The position numbers were made by a program, and so were the translations under genes. Shown here one piece after another: positions 16,489 through 23,564 of a stretch of DNA of 37,888 nucleotides (the first letter of the stretch is position 1; the number at the start of each line of letters is the position of its first letter). Source of the stretch: Litoreibacter sp. (lineage in GTDB: Bacteria; Pseudomonadota; Alphaproteobacteria; Rhodobacterales; Rhodobacteraceae); NCBI GenBank assembly GCA_026710325.1, contig JAPORH010000071.1:1-37888 (forward strand), given 5' to 3'. The notes below the pieces were generated by a model that did not search any database, was not told the DNA's origin, and saw only the letters and a list, made by a program, of their open reading frames with translations.

Positions 16489-17721
16489 ATGAAACCCAAA
16501 GAGAAGAAAATCGTTGCGACGCTCGTATTGGCGGCAGCAATGACCAGCTCGGCAATGGCACAGGACGCCGCGCTCGACATGAACTTTGCCGGTGCGCTCG
16601 AGTTTTCAGATGATGGCACGCTGTTCGTTGGCGACAACTATAACGGTACGATCTACGCCTTCGACATGACTGGCGCAGCGGCTCCGAGCCAGGTGGCACC
16701 GGTCAACGTCGGCGGCATTGACGTCAAGATTGCCGATGTGCTGGGCGTGCCACGCAGTGCGCTGGCGATCAACGACATGGCTGTGCACCCGGTGAGCGCC
16801 GAGGTCTTCATCTCTGTCACGCGAATTGGCAACTTCGAATCTGCACCAGCAATCGTGAAGGTGACGCAGGATGCCGAGATCGCACTGGTCGATCTGGACG
16901 AAGCGTCGTTTCAGAAGCAAGCACTGACCCATTACCCGGATCAGGAAACCACGTTCCGCCCCCGTGGACTTGGCCAGAACCCGCCGCTTGTGCGTGACAT
17001 CGCAAAGGGCGAAATCAAGCTCAGCTCGCTGGCGATCATGGACATGGAATTCCACGACGGCGAATTGTTCGTCTCGGGCGTCGCATTCGACAACTTCCTG
17101 TCGACCCTGCGGCGCATGCCGTTTCCGTTCACTAACGAACAGGCTGCTGCAAATGTCGAGATGTACCACATCTCGCACGATCAGTTCGAAACCCGCGCTC
17201 CGATCCGCGCCATGTCGATCCAGGAAGTCGACGGCAAGACCCAGCTGGTCGCCGCTTACACCTGCAGCCCGATTGTTCTGATCGAGTTGGACGAGATTCA
17301 GGATGGCGCCAAAATCTCTGCCCGCACGTTGATGGACTATGGCAACGGGCAACCGCTGGACATGGTGTCCTATTCGATGCAGGGCCAAGAGATGCTGTTC
17401 CTGACCAGCAATAGCCGCTCGCCGCACGTCATCCCCGTGTCCAGCCTGAACGGCGCGCAGTCCTACACAAAGGGCGACCTGCCGGAGGGCGGCAAGTCCG
17501 ATATGATGCCGATCATGCCCGTGGGCGACACCGGTAAGGCTGTGATGTTTGACGGTATGTCGCTGCACATCGACAACCTTGGCGCCAACCTCTTCGTTTC
17601 GCTGACGCGAGATATGTACACCGGCAGCCTTAACTTGGACTCCAACTTCAACGGGTTCCCGAACCGGTTGCACAACCTCGTGGCCGAGTTCGACTTCCCG
17701 CAGTACTGGGAAGATAAGTAA
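16489..17721 (+). CDS. Secreted beta-propeller-like protein, unknown function
   Basis: 410 residues with a Sec signal peptide (basic start, hydrophobic core 8-18, cleavage likely AMA|Q at 24/25). The mature part has repeated strand blocks of the NHL/SMP-30/YncE look: FSDDGTLFVGDNYNGTIYAFD near 39, ALAINDMAVHPVSAEVFISV near 86, IMDMEFHDGELFVSGVAF near 184, and ISIQEVDGKTQLVAAYTCSP-like and MSYSMQGQEMLFLTSNSR-like blocks later. No catalytic motif or cofactor site is evident, and I do not recognise a named family. GGAGGACC-type sequence precedes the ATG. The next gene starts 1 bp after the stop, so both are one unit under the LysR-facing promoter. Confidence 0.8.
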   Translation: MKPKEKKIVATLVLAAAMTSSAMAQDAALDMNFAGALEFSDDGTLFVGDNYNGTIYAFDMTGAAAPSQVAPVNVGGIDVKIADVLGVPRSALAINDMAVHPVSAEVFISVTRIGNFESAPAIVKVTQDAEIALVDLDEASFQKQALTHYPDQETTFRPRGLGQNPPLVRDIAKGEIKLSSLAIMDMEFHDGELFVSGVAFDNFLSTLRRMPFPFTNEQAAANVEMYHISHDQFETRAPIRAMSIQEVDGKTQLVAAYTCSPIVLIELDEIQDGAKISARTLMDYGNGQPLDMVSYSMQGQEMLFLTSNSRSPHVIPVSSLNGAQSYTKGDLPEGGKSDMMPIMPVGDTGKAVMFDGMSLHIDNLGANLFVSLTRDMYTGSLNLDSNFNGFPNRLHNLVAEFDFPQYWEDK

Positions 17722-17722
17722 G

Positions 17723-18784
17723 ATGCTTGGCGCACTTCGTCTGATGGCGTCGGCGTTGTGCGCCGCAGGCATCTCAGGGTCGGCTGCCCTCGCCAAAGAG
17801 GGCAGCCTGGTCCTTCCCGAACAACCGAGCGATCCGGTCATCCTCACCTCTGCATCAACGGAAATGTTCCGCGTCTATGTCGGCACGCCTGATGAATGCT
17901 GCGCGGGAAGATCGCCGCTTGCCGGACGTTATGAGCATGAAGGGCCAGGCGTCAGTTTCGCCCCGGCGTTCGACTTCGTCGAAGGCCAACCCTACACCGT
18001 TCTGTCTAACGGTGTCATGACGACCTTCACCCTTGGCGAGGTCGATCAGGCCGCACCCGAAGTTGTTGCGGTCTATCCCAGCGGCGACGCGATCCCGGAA
18101 AACACCTTGCGGTTTTACGTCCATTTTTCTGCACCGATGCAGCCGCATCTGGCGGAAGAAAATATCAAGCTAGTCGATGCGACCGGAGTCGAAGATATTG
18201 CCGCCTTCATGACGTTCAAGCAGGAGCTTTGGAACGCAGACCGTACCCGTTTGACCCTTTTGATGGACCCGGGGCGGATCAAGCGCGGGGTAGCGCAGAA
18301 CCAGTCGCTCGGGCCCGCGCTGTTGGAAGGTCGCAGCTATGCGCTGGTGATTGAAGGCGGGTGGCCCGCGGTTCATGGCGGGCAAAACTCCCCAAGATTT
18401 GAAAAGGCGTTCCACGTCTCCGCGCCGCTCCGAACTTTGCCAAACTTGAAGACTTGGAGCTTGTCCGAGCCGCGCGCGATGACGCGGGCTCCGTTGGTGG
18501 TCAGGTTTGACCGAGCCTTTGACCGGCACGGATTGGCGACCGCGATCACGGTGTTGGATGCCAGCGGTCGGATCATTGATGGGCATGCGAGAGTTGGACG
18601 AGATCAAACAGAATGGCGTTTTGTGCCGCGCGTGCCTTGGGTCGGGAACCATATCGACATCCACGTAGACACGCGGCTTGAAGACGTGGCGGGCAACAAC
18701 TTTCGCGATTTGCTGGATCATGCACTCGGCACTGCGGCGCAATCTGGTGACACTGTGACACGCCGCGTGATGTTAGCCGAGTGA
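17723..18784 (+). CDS. Secreted protein with Ig-like segments, unknown function
   Basis: 353 residues with a signal peptide (cleavage likely ALA|K at 24/25). A conspicuous Cys-Cys pair occurs early in the mature part (TPDECCAGRSPLAGRYEHEG). Two segments have the look of bacterial Ig-like repeats: APEVVAVYPSGDAIPENTLR near 114 with NTLRFYVHFSAPM after it, and APLVVRFDRAFDRHGLATAI near 256. There is a WPAVHGGQ motif near 215. No enzyme signature is visible. It starts 1 bp after the beta-propeller stop and is presumably exported with it; the two may act together in the periplasm. The stop overlaps a downstream inverted repeat by one base. Confidence 0.78.
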   Translation: MLGALRLMASALCAAGISGSAALAKEGSLVLPEQPSDPVILTSASTEMFRVYVGTPDECCAGRSPLAGRYEHEGPGVSFAPAFDFVEGQPYTVLSNGVMTTFTLGEVDQAAPEVVAVYPSGDAIPENTLRFYVHFSAPMQPHLAEENIKLVDATGVEDIAAFMTFKQELWNADRTRLTLLMDPGRIKRGVAQNQSLGPALLEGRSYALVIEGGWPAVHGGQNSPRFEKAFHVSAPLRTLPNLKTWSLSEPRAMTRAPLVVRFDRAFDRHGLATAITVLDASGRIIDGHARVGRDQTEWRFVPRVPWVGNHIDIHVDTRLEDVAGNNFRDLLDHALGTAAQSGDTVTRRVMLAE

Positions 18785-18806
18785 TTGTTCGGATCAGTCG
18801 AACAAT
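18784..18806. promoter_or_regulatory. Inverted repeat with T-N11-A spacing upstream of the DUF2218 operon
   Basis: ATTGTTCG (18784-18791) and CGAACAAT (18799-18806) are perfect inverted arms around a 7-bp spacer. T18789 and A18801 are separated by 11 bases, matching the LysR-box rule T-N11-A. No T-run follows, so an operator is more likely than a terminator. Confidence 0.5.
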
Positions 18807-18808
18807 GA

Positions 18809-18827
18809 TTTCGAAAATCAGCGAATA
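18809..18827. promoter_or_regulatory. Shared 19-bp element, copy B (DUF2218/SnoaL operon promoter)
   Basis: Matches copy A (16396-16414) at 15 of 19 positions in the same orientation relative to its downstream gene. It ends 54 bp before the DUF2218 ATG; copy A ends 74 bp before its ATG. It directly follows the T-N11-A inverted repeat. Confidence 0.5.
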
Positions 18828-18881
18828 CCCAAATAAACCGAGCCGCCTTAGCTCTGGTCCTCACTGCAAAGGACAACGGAC

Positions 18882-19184
18882 ATGAATACGACCGCCTCTT
18901 TTGAAACCGACCGCGCCAGCCGATATCTCAAGGCGCTTTGCCACCACTTTGGCCGCAAGGTTGACGCGAAATGCGACGAGACCGCCGGGTGGGTTCAGTT
19001 TCCGTTTGGCCGCTGCGATTTGAAAGCGGGGGTGGACAAGCTGGAATTGACCGCCAGCGCCGATGACCAACGCCAGCTCACCCAAGTCGTAAAGATCGTC
19101 ACCAGCCATCTAGAGCGTTTCGCCTTCCGCGAAGACCCCAAGCTGGAATGGGCGAGTTCTGAAGCGACACCAAACCATTCCTGA
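18882..19184 (+). CDS. DUF2218 domain-containing protein
   Basis: 100 residues, most of them a DUF2218 domain. The pattern ASRYLKALCHHFGRKVDAKC near residue 12, then GWVQFPFGRCDLKAG near 36 and VVKIVTSHLERFAFREDPKLEW at the end fits the family. Its function is not established; in many genomes it lies near siderophore-interacting or iron-related proteins. No signal peptide. It is the first gene of a six-gene rightward run ending at 22416, with a 27-bp gap to the next gene. The upstream region has the inverted repeat and copy B of the shared element. The heme-type membrane protein at the end of the operon would fit an iron or redox link, but that is inference. Confidence 0.82.
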   Translation: MNTTASFETDRASRYLKALCHHFGRKVDAKCDETAGWVQFPFGRCDLKAGVDKLELTASADDQRQLTQVVKIVTSHLERFAFREDPKLEWASSEATPNHS

Positions 19185-19211
19185 ATAACCCAGCCAACAA
19201 GGAAGATCACC

Positions 19212-20054
19212 ATGACCCTGAAGACACGCTTACTTACCGCGACCCTGGCCGCATTCATGCCAATAGCCGCCTTCGCCGATACAGCCGCCAACAAAGCGCT
19301 CGCCGTTGAGGCGCTAACTGAGACGCTGCTGAAAGGCAATGTTGACTCGGTCGATAAGTACTTCGCCCCTAGCTACATCCAGCATAACCCGGATGTGCCG
19401 AGCGGATCCGAGGCTTTTAAAGGCCTGGTGACCATGCTGAATGACGGCCCCGGAATTGACGCAGAGATCGCGCGCGTCATCGCCGACGATGATATGGTGG
19501 CGATCCATGCGCGCTATACCGGGTTTGGCCCGACGCCGATGATCGCTTTTGACGTGTTCCGCATCGAAAACGGCATGATCGTGGAGCATTGGGACAACCT
19601 GATCGAAGAGCAGCCGTTGAACCCCTCAGGCCGGAGCCAGATTGACGGCGCGACCGAGATCACGGATCTCGACAAGACCGAGGCCAACAAGGCGAAGGTC
19701 ACGGAGTTTCTGACCCGCTCGATGATCAACCACGAAGAGGTCGACATTACCAACTACATCAGCCCGGTCACCTATCTTCAGCACAACCCGATGGTGGCTG
19801 ACGGGCTGGACGGTTTCGGCGCTTTCATGGGCGAGATGGCCAAGCAGGGCATCACCATGGAGTACGCGAAGGTGCATCACGTGATCGGGGAAGGGAACTT
19901 CGTGCTCAGCCTGTCCGAAGGCTCCTTCGGCGGGGAGGCGCAGGCATTCTATGACCTGTTCCGCCTCGAAGATGGTCTAATCGTGGAGCATTGGGACATC
20001 ATCGCGCCGATGCCCGGCCCCGACGCCAAGCACAACGAAGCCGGCAAATTCTGA
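19212..20054 (+). CDS. Secreted tandem SnoaL-like protein (two domains)
   Basis: 280 residues with a signal peptide (cleavage likely AFA|D at 22/23). Two tandem SnoaL/NTF2-fold domains are evident from repeated motifs: YIQHNP near 55 and IVEHWDN near 123, then YLQHNP near 188 and IVEHWDI near 257. The QHNP...EHWD pair is typical of the COG4922-type SnoaL-like group, named for similarity to polyketide cyclases that use the fold for aldol chemistry. Actual activity is unknown. The protein ends in the short tail GKF, shared with the second tandem SnoaL protein in this operon, so the two probably come from a duplication. Confidence 0.85.
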   Translation: MTLKTRLLTATLAAFMPIAAFADTAANKALAVEALTETLLKGNVDSVDKYFAPSYIQHNPDVPSGSEAFKGLVTMLNDGPGIDAEIARVIADDDMVAIHARYTGFGPTPMIAFDVFRIENGMIVEHWDNLIEEQPLNPSGRSQIDGATEITDLDKTEANKAKVTEFLTRSMINHEEVDITNYISPVTYLQHNPMVADGLDGFGAFMGEMAKQGITMEYAKVHHVIGEGNFVLSLSEGSFGGEAQAFYDLFRLEDGLIVEHWDIIAPMPGPDAKHNEAGKF

Positions 20055-20063
20055 TCAACGCGC

Positions 20064-20084
20064 GCGCCCCGGCTGCCGGGGCGC
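20064..20084 (+). other. Strong intra-operon hairpin
   Basis: GCGCCCCGG (20064-20072) pairs perfectly with CCGGGGCGC (20076-20084) around a CTG loop. No T-run follows and transcription probably continues, so it may protect or process the mRNA between the first and second SnoaL-type genes. Confidence 0.5.
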
Positions 20085-20100
20085 AATTCAGGAGCACATC

Positions 20101-20595
20101 ATGCAACGCAGAACCCTTCTCAAAACATCGCTCGGCGCGGCGCTGGCGATCATCCTTGGAACACACGCAGGAGCACAAACAATGGACGCAACAACACAAG
20201 CCAGCTTCGACACGGTCATGGCCTTCATGGGCGCAATGGGCGGCGGCGATATGGAAAAGATGTCGGAGCTTATGGCCGATGACATGGTCTGGCACAATGA
20301 GGGCGACAGCAGCTTGCCCTGGATCGGGGAGACCAAAGGCAAAGAGGCGATTTTCGAGTTCCTCGGCGTCTTCGGCGCAAACCTACAGACCACCAAATGG
20401 GAAAACACCGATTCCTTTGCCTCGGGTGACACCGTGGCCGTGTTTGGCGTGATGAATGGCATTACACCGCATTCCGGTCAGGAAATTGGCGAGTTTACCT
20501 TCGCGCTGCGGGCCAAAGTGCGCGACGGGCAGGTCGTGCTTTGGCACTGGTTCGAAGACAGCTTCGCCGTCAGCCAAGCCTATCACGGCCGTTAA
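20101..20595 (+). CDS. Secreted single-domain NTF2/SnoaL-like protein
   Basis: 164 residues. The N terminus MQRRTLLKTSLGAALAIILG has a twin arginine and a hydrophobic core, so export by Tat or Sec is likely, with cleavage near AGA|Q at 25/26. The rest is one NTF2-fold domain: FMGAMGGGDMEKMSELMADDMVWHNEG (about 42-68, in two pieces), then GKEAIFEFLG near 80, FALRAKVRDGQVVLWHWFED near 135. It lacks the QHNP/EHWD pair of its two neighbours and has WHNEG and LWHWFED instead, so it is a more distant relative. A clear AGGAG precedes the ATG. Function unknown. Confidence 0.8.
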   Translation: MQRRTLLKTSLGAALAIILGTHAGAQTMDATTQASFDTVMAFMGAMGGGDMEKMSELMADDMVWHNEGDSSLPWIGETKGKEAIFEFLGVFGANLQTTKWENTDSFASGDTVAVFGVMNGITPHSGQEIGEFTFALRAKVRDGQVVLWHWFEDSFAVSQAYHGR

Positions 20596-20623
20596 ATCAA
20601 AAACCAAAACGCGAGGGACCATT

Positions 20624-21391
20624 ATGGGACAAGGTTTGGACAATGTGCGCCGGATTTATCTGGAGGGAATCGCAGGCGGCAACGCACGGGAGGCCGTGCA
20701 CGCCTACACCGGGCATCGCTACACGCAGCACTCCACCGGCGTGGCAGATGGGGCTGAGGGGTTCCTTGCGTTTTTTGAGCCTTTCGTCGCGCGCAATCCA
20801 AAGCGCGACATCGAAATCAAACGCATCTTCGAGGACGGGCCTTGGGTCTTTTGCAGCGCCTATCAATCTTTGAACAACGGTGCTGCGCAATGGGTGACGA
20901 TGGACATGTTCCACACCGATACCAGCGGATTAATCCTTGAGCACTGGGACACCATCGCGCCCTACGTCGCAGACACGGCGTCAGGCGAAGACATGGTCGG
21001 CGGTGCGCAAGCGGTCGACACGTCAGCCGATAGTGCCGCCAACAAATCGATTGTTCTCGAATACACGAAACAAGTTCGGCAGGAGAAAAATCTGACCAGT
21101 CTTGACCAGTTCGTCGCGGACGACCTGATCCAGCACGCCGCTGGCATCAAAGCTGGTCGGCAAGGTTTGTCGGGCTGGTTGGGGTCAGCCGAAAATGGCG
21201 ACTACGAGATGCTGTTCAAGCTGATCGGCCAAGGTGATTTCGTGGTCACTTATGGCAAGCGCCACGCCAAAGGCGCGGACATCGCCGTCTTCGATCTCTA
21301 CCGCATCGCTGATGGGAAGATCGCCGAACACTGGATGAACGAAGAACCAATCTCGCCCCGCGAAAGCTGGGGCAACTCCGGCAAATTCTGA
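20624..21391 (+). CDS. Cytoplasmic tandem SnoaL-like protein (two domains)
   Basis: 255 residues from ATG 20624, preceded by GCGAGGGACC. The frame opens back to 20456 but that part overlaps the previous gene and lacks family similarity. There is no signal peptide. Domain 1 (about 5-115) has YTQHSTGVADG and ILEHWDTIAPY; domain 2 (about 138-245) has LIQHAAGIKAG and IAEHWMNEEP. The tail GKF and overall plan match the secreted tandem protein at 19212, which suggests a duplicated pair, one cytoplasmic and one exported. The gap of 23 bp to the following membrane protein gene supports one operon. The catalytic role, if any, is unknown. Confidence 0.83.
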   Translation: MGQGLDNVRRIYLEGIAGGNAREAVHAYTGHRYTQHSTGVADGAEGFLAFFEPFVARNPKRDIEIKRIFEDGPWVFCSAYQSLNNGAAQWVTMDMFHTDTSGLILEHWDTIAPYVADTASGEDMVGGAQAVDTSADSAANKSIVLEYTKQVRQEKNLTSLDQFVADDLIQHAAGIKAGRQGLSGWLGSAENGDYEMLFKLIGQGDFVVTYGKRHAKGADIAVFDLYRIADGKIAEHWMNEEPISPRESWGNSGKF

Positions 21392-21414
21392 CGCCGCTTA
21401 AAAGGACCAAGAGA

Positions 21415-21810
21415 ATGACCAAGCAATACCTCGTCCCCCGCATCCTCATCGGGTTGATGGCCCTCGTCATGGCCGCCGCTACCATTCCGGCCTATGGCAA
21501 CCCGACGTCTAACCCCGGCCTTACAAACCTCGTCGATCCGGCACTGTCACTTGGCGAAACTGCCGGCGCGTTCCTTGGGCGGCAAATGACCGTCATCCTT
21601 GTCGCCTTGATCGGTGCTGTCACCAGCCTGCGTCATCTCGTGATGATCGGTGGGTTCGGCATGATGTTTATGAATGGCCACGACGCCATTCTTATGGGTC
21701 TGCTTGGTGGTCCAGACTTCGCCGTTGCAGCCATCGCCGGGCTGGTCTTCGCTGCGCTTGGAGCTTTGTCGATCTTCCTGGTCTGGCGTCAACGACCCGC
21801 AGCCGGATGA
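21415..21810 (+). CDS. Small integral membrane protein, unknown function
   Basis: 131 residues with about four hydrophobic helices: residues 8-27, 59-78 (VILVALIGAVTSLRHLVMIG), 79-100, and 103-124 (AVAAIAGLVFAALGALSIFL). The loop after helix 1 contains NPTSNPGL. I do not recognise a family. The stop overlaps the start of the ferric-reductase-like gene by ATGA, so the pair are translated together and may form a membrane complex. The start is a good ATG with AAAGGACC upstream. Confidence 0.7.
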   Translation: MTKQYLVPRILIGLMALVMAAATIPAYGNPTSNPGLTNLVDPALSLGETAGAFLGRQMTVILVALIGAVTSLRHLVMIGGFGMMFMNGHDAILMGLLGGPDFAVAAIAGLVFAALGALSIFLVWRQRPAAG

Positions 21811-22416
21811 CCATGTTCAGGTCCCTTTCACCATACTGGCTGTGGGCAGTTCTTTCACTGCCTGCAGCCGGTTTTTTTGCCGCCGCAATCAATTCCAATG
21901 ATCCAGAAATCTACGAGCAGCTGCTTCACCCGACCGGCGAGTTCTCGGCACGCTTCATGATCATCGCAATGCTGGCCTCGCCACTTTTACTGATCCTCAA
22001 AGGTTGGCGCGGACCGCTTTGGCTCAAGAAGAACCGTCGTTATTTCGGCGTCGCCGCCTTTGGCTATGCGGCTTTGCACACCCTGTTCTATTTGGTCGAC
22101 AGTCAAACGATGGAACGCCTGCTCGACGAGTTGTCGCGCTTTTATATCTGGACCGGTTGGCTGGCCTTTCTGGTCTTCATTCCACTGGCAGTGACATCCA
22201 TGGATTTTTTTCGTGCGCCTTCTTGGCCCACGCTGGAAAACCCTGCAACGGTGGACCTATGCAGCGGCGGTCCTGACCTTGCTGCACTGGGCCGCGCTCC
22301 ACGATTGGGGAGGTATCGGTCCTGCGCTTGTCCATTTCGGTCCGCTTGGCCTGCTTGAAGTGTATCGCCTCTGGTACTGGTACTTGCGCCGTCGCACACG
22401 AGTTTCGGTCAGATAG
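21807..22416 (+). pseudogene. Ferric-reductase-like transmembrane protein, frame broken at a T7 run
   Basis: The first 135 residues read as a heme-type transmembrane protein of the ferric-reductase-like/MsrQ group: helices about 8-27, 50-64, 77-96 (YFGVAAFGYAALHTLFYLVD with a histidine) and 112-131. At 22205-22211 there are seven T. Frame 0 then runs off-family to a stop at 22358. In the +1 frame the family sequence resumes at once (VRLLGPRWKTLQR, then WTYAAAVLTLLHWA with a second histidine, and a final helix) to 22416. With six T the frame is intact at 202 residues, ending in a basic tail. So this is either a real one-base insertion, a sequencing error, or slippage. Confidence 0.75.
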
Positions 22417-22689
22417 AAAACTCAGACCGCCGCGGTTCTTGATGAAAGAGCGCTTAAACTGTTGACCTGCCCCGATTATTCGACCCATCAGCCACTATCA
22501 CTGGAGTAAAAATGACTGCAGCGAACAACCAGCCAAAGGTTTTGCCATAGTAGGCTTCGCATCCCTCGAGACAGCAAAGCTTCGACACATTGATGTAGGC
22601 TTCCAGCGCTTTGCGGACATCGGTAAAAGGTGCAGCATTCGGCAAAAATGGGCTCAAAACTGACCTTTGTGTCCTATGCACGTGAGCTA
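22417..22689. other. Intergenic stretch with no supported gene
   Basis: Between the ferric-reductase-like gene and the petC terminator I see no convincing coding sequence. A 75-codon frame on the minus strand (22454-22681) has no ribosome site and a composition like noncoding DNA; its sequence has the look of short dispersed noncoding remnants. GGAGTAAAAATG near 22502 on the plus strand opens only a short frame. Confidence 0.5.
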
Positions 22690-22717
22690 CAAAAAAGCGC
22701 GCCGGGTGGGCGCGCTT
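22690..22717 (-). terminator. Intrinsic terminator of petABC
   Basis: On the minus strand AAGCGCGCC (22717-22709) pairs with GGCGCGCTT (22703-22695) around a CACCC loop, then a T-run (A-run at 22691-22696 on the plus strand). It lies 22 bp beyond the petC stop. Confidence 0.9.
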
Positions 22718-22739
22718 CTTTGAAATTATGGGGAAGGGT

Positions 22740-23558
22740 TTACTCTTCCTTGCCTTTGGCGGCGGCCCAGATGCGCTTGTTGGTGAGGTAGAGCAGCACT
22801 GAGAGCACTGTCAGGAAGATCACGGCGACGAAGCCGGTTTCTTTACGCGCGATCAGCTTGGGCTCTGCCGTCCACATCAGGAAGGCGGCGAGGTCTTTGG
22901 AGGTGCTTTCCAGATCGTTTGGTGCGCCGTCGTCAAACTCGACATCCTCTCCGTAAAGCGGGGGTGCCATGGAGATCCAGCCGCCTGGGAAGGCCTTGTT
23001 TTCGTACAAGGTCACGCCAGCTTCCTCTTTCTCCTCACCGGTGTAACCGGTCAGGAGGGAGGCGATGTATTCCGGTCCGCCCATGCCTTTCAGCAACTGG
23101 TTGATGCCAGTGCCGTTCGGGCCGCTGAAGCCTGCGCGCGCTTTCGCCATCAAGGACAGGTCGGGAGCGCCAGCCGAGTTAACCGCTGGGAAGTGGTCGG
23201 TCGGTGCAAGCGCGCGGAATTCGTCCAGTTCAGCATCGTAGAGATGCATGTTCGCGCCTTCATCGGAGACGAACATGGCATCCACATAGGCTTTCATCTG
23301 GTCTTCCGGCAGGTGCGGACCGCCCGGATCAGCCAAGGTGCGCAGGGGCACGAATTTCAGCCCGTGACAGCCGGAGCAAATCTCGGTGTATACCTTAAGA
23401 CCGCGCTGCAGCTGGTTTTCGTCATAGGTGCCGAAAGGGCCTTCGAAGGAGAAGTCGTAGTCATAGACCTCTCCCGCGCCGCCCGCCGCGAAGGCGGGGG
23501 TGGAAAGCATCACGGCAGCCGCGGTTGCGAGTGAGAGTTTTTTGAGCATTGGTTTCAT
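22740..23558 (-). CDS. petC: Cytochrome c1 of the bc1 complex
   Basis: 272 residues. A signal peptide (cleavage about AFA|A at 24/25) is followed by the heme-binding CSGCH near residue 58 ([15 protein letters not shown]). The Met ligand is probably in ISMAPPLYG near 196. A C-terminal transmembrane helix (about 242-260, [19 protein letters not shown]) anchors the protein in the inner membrane. It passes electrons from the Rieske protein to soluble cytochrome c. It is the third gene of petABC, 6 bp after cytochrome b, with a terminator 22 bp downstream. Length and plan agree with Rhodobacter cytochrome c1. Confidence 0.97.
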   Translation of the reverse strand: MKPMLKKLSLATAAAVMLSTPAFAAGGAGEVYDYDFSFEGPFGTYDENQLQRGLKVYTEICSGCHGLKFVPLRTLADPGGPHLPEDQMKAYVDAMFVSDEGANMHLYDAELDEFRALAPTDHFPAVNSAGAPDLSLMAKARAGFSGPNGTGINQLLKGMGGPEYIASLLTGYTGEEKEEAGVTLYENKAFPGGWISMAPPLYGEDVEFDDGAPNDLESTSKDLAAFLMWTAEPKLIARKETGFVAVIFLTVLSVLLYLTNKRIWAAAKGKEE

Positions 23559-23564
23559 TTCCTC

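Noticed and set aside
16606-17847. A 413-codon minus-strand frame over the beta-propeller gene
   Set aside because: It is the antisense of a gene with signal peptide and ribosome site; the product has no recognisable family.
22454-22681. A 75-codon minus-strand frame in the gap before petC
   Set aside because: No ribosome site or family pattern; likely a noncoding remnant.
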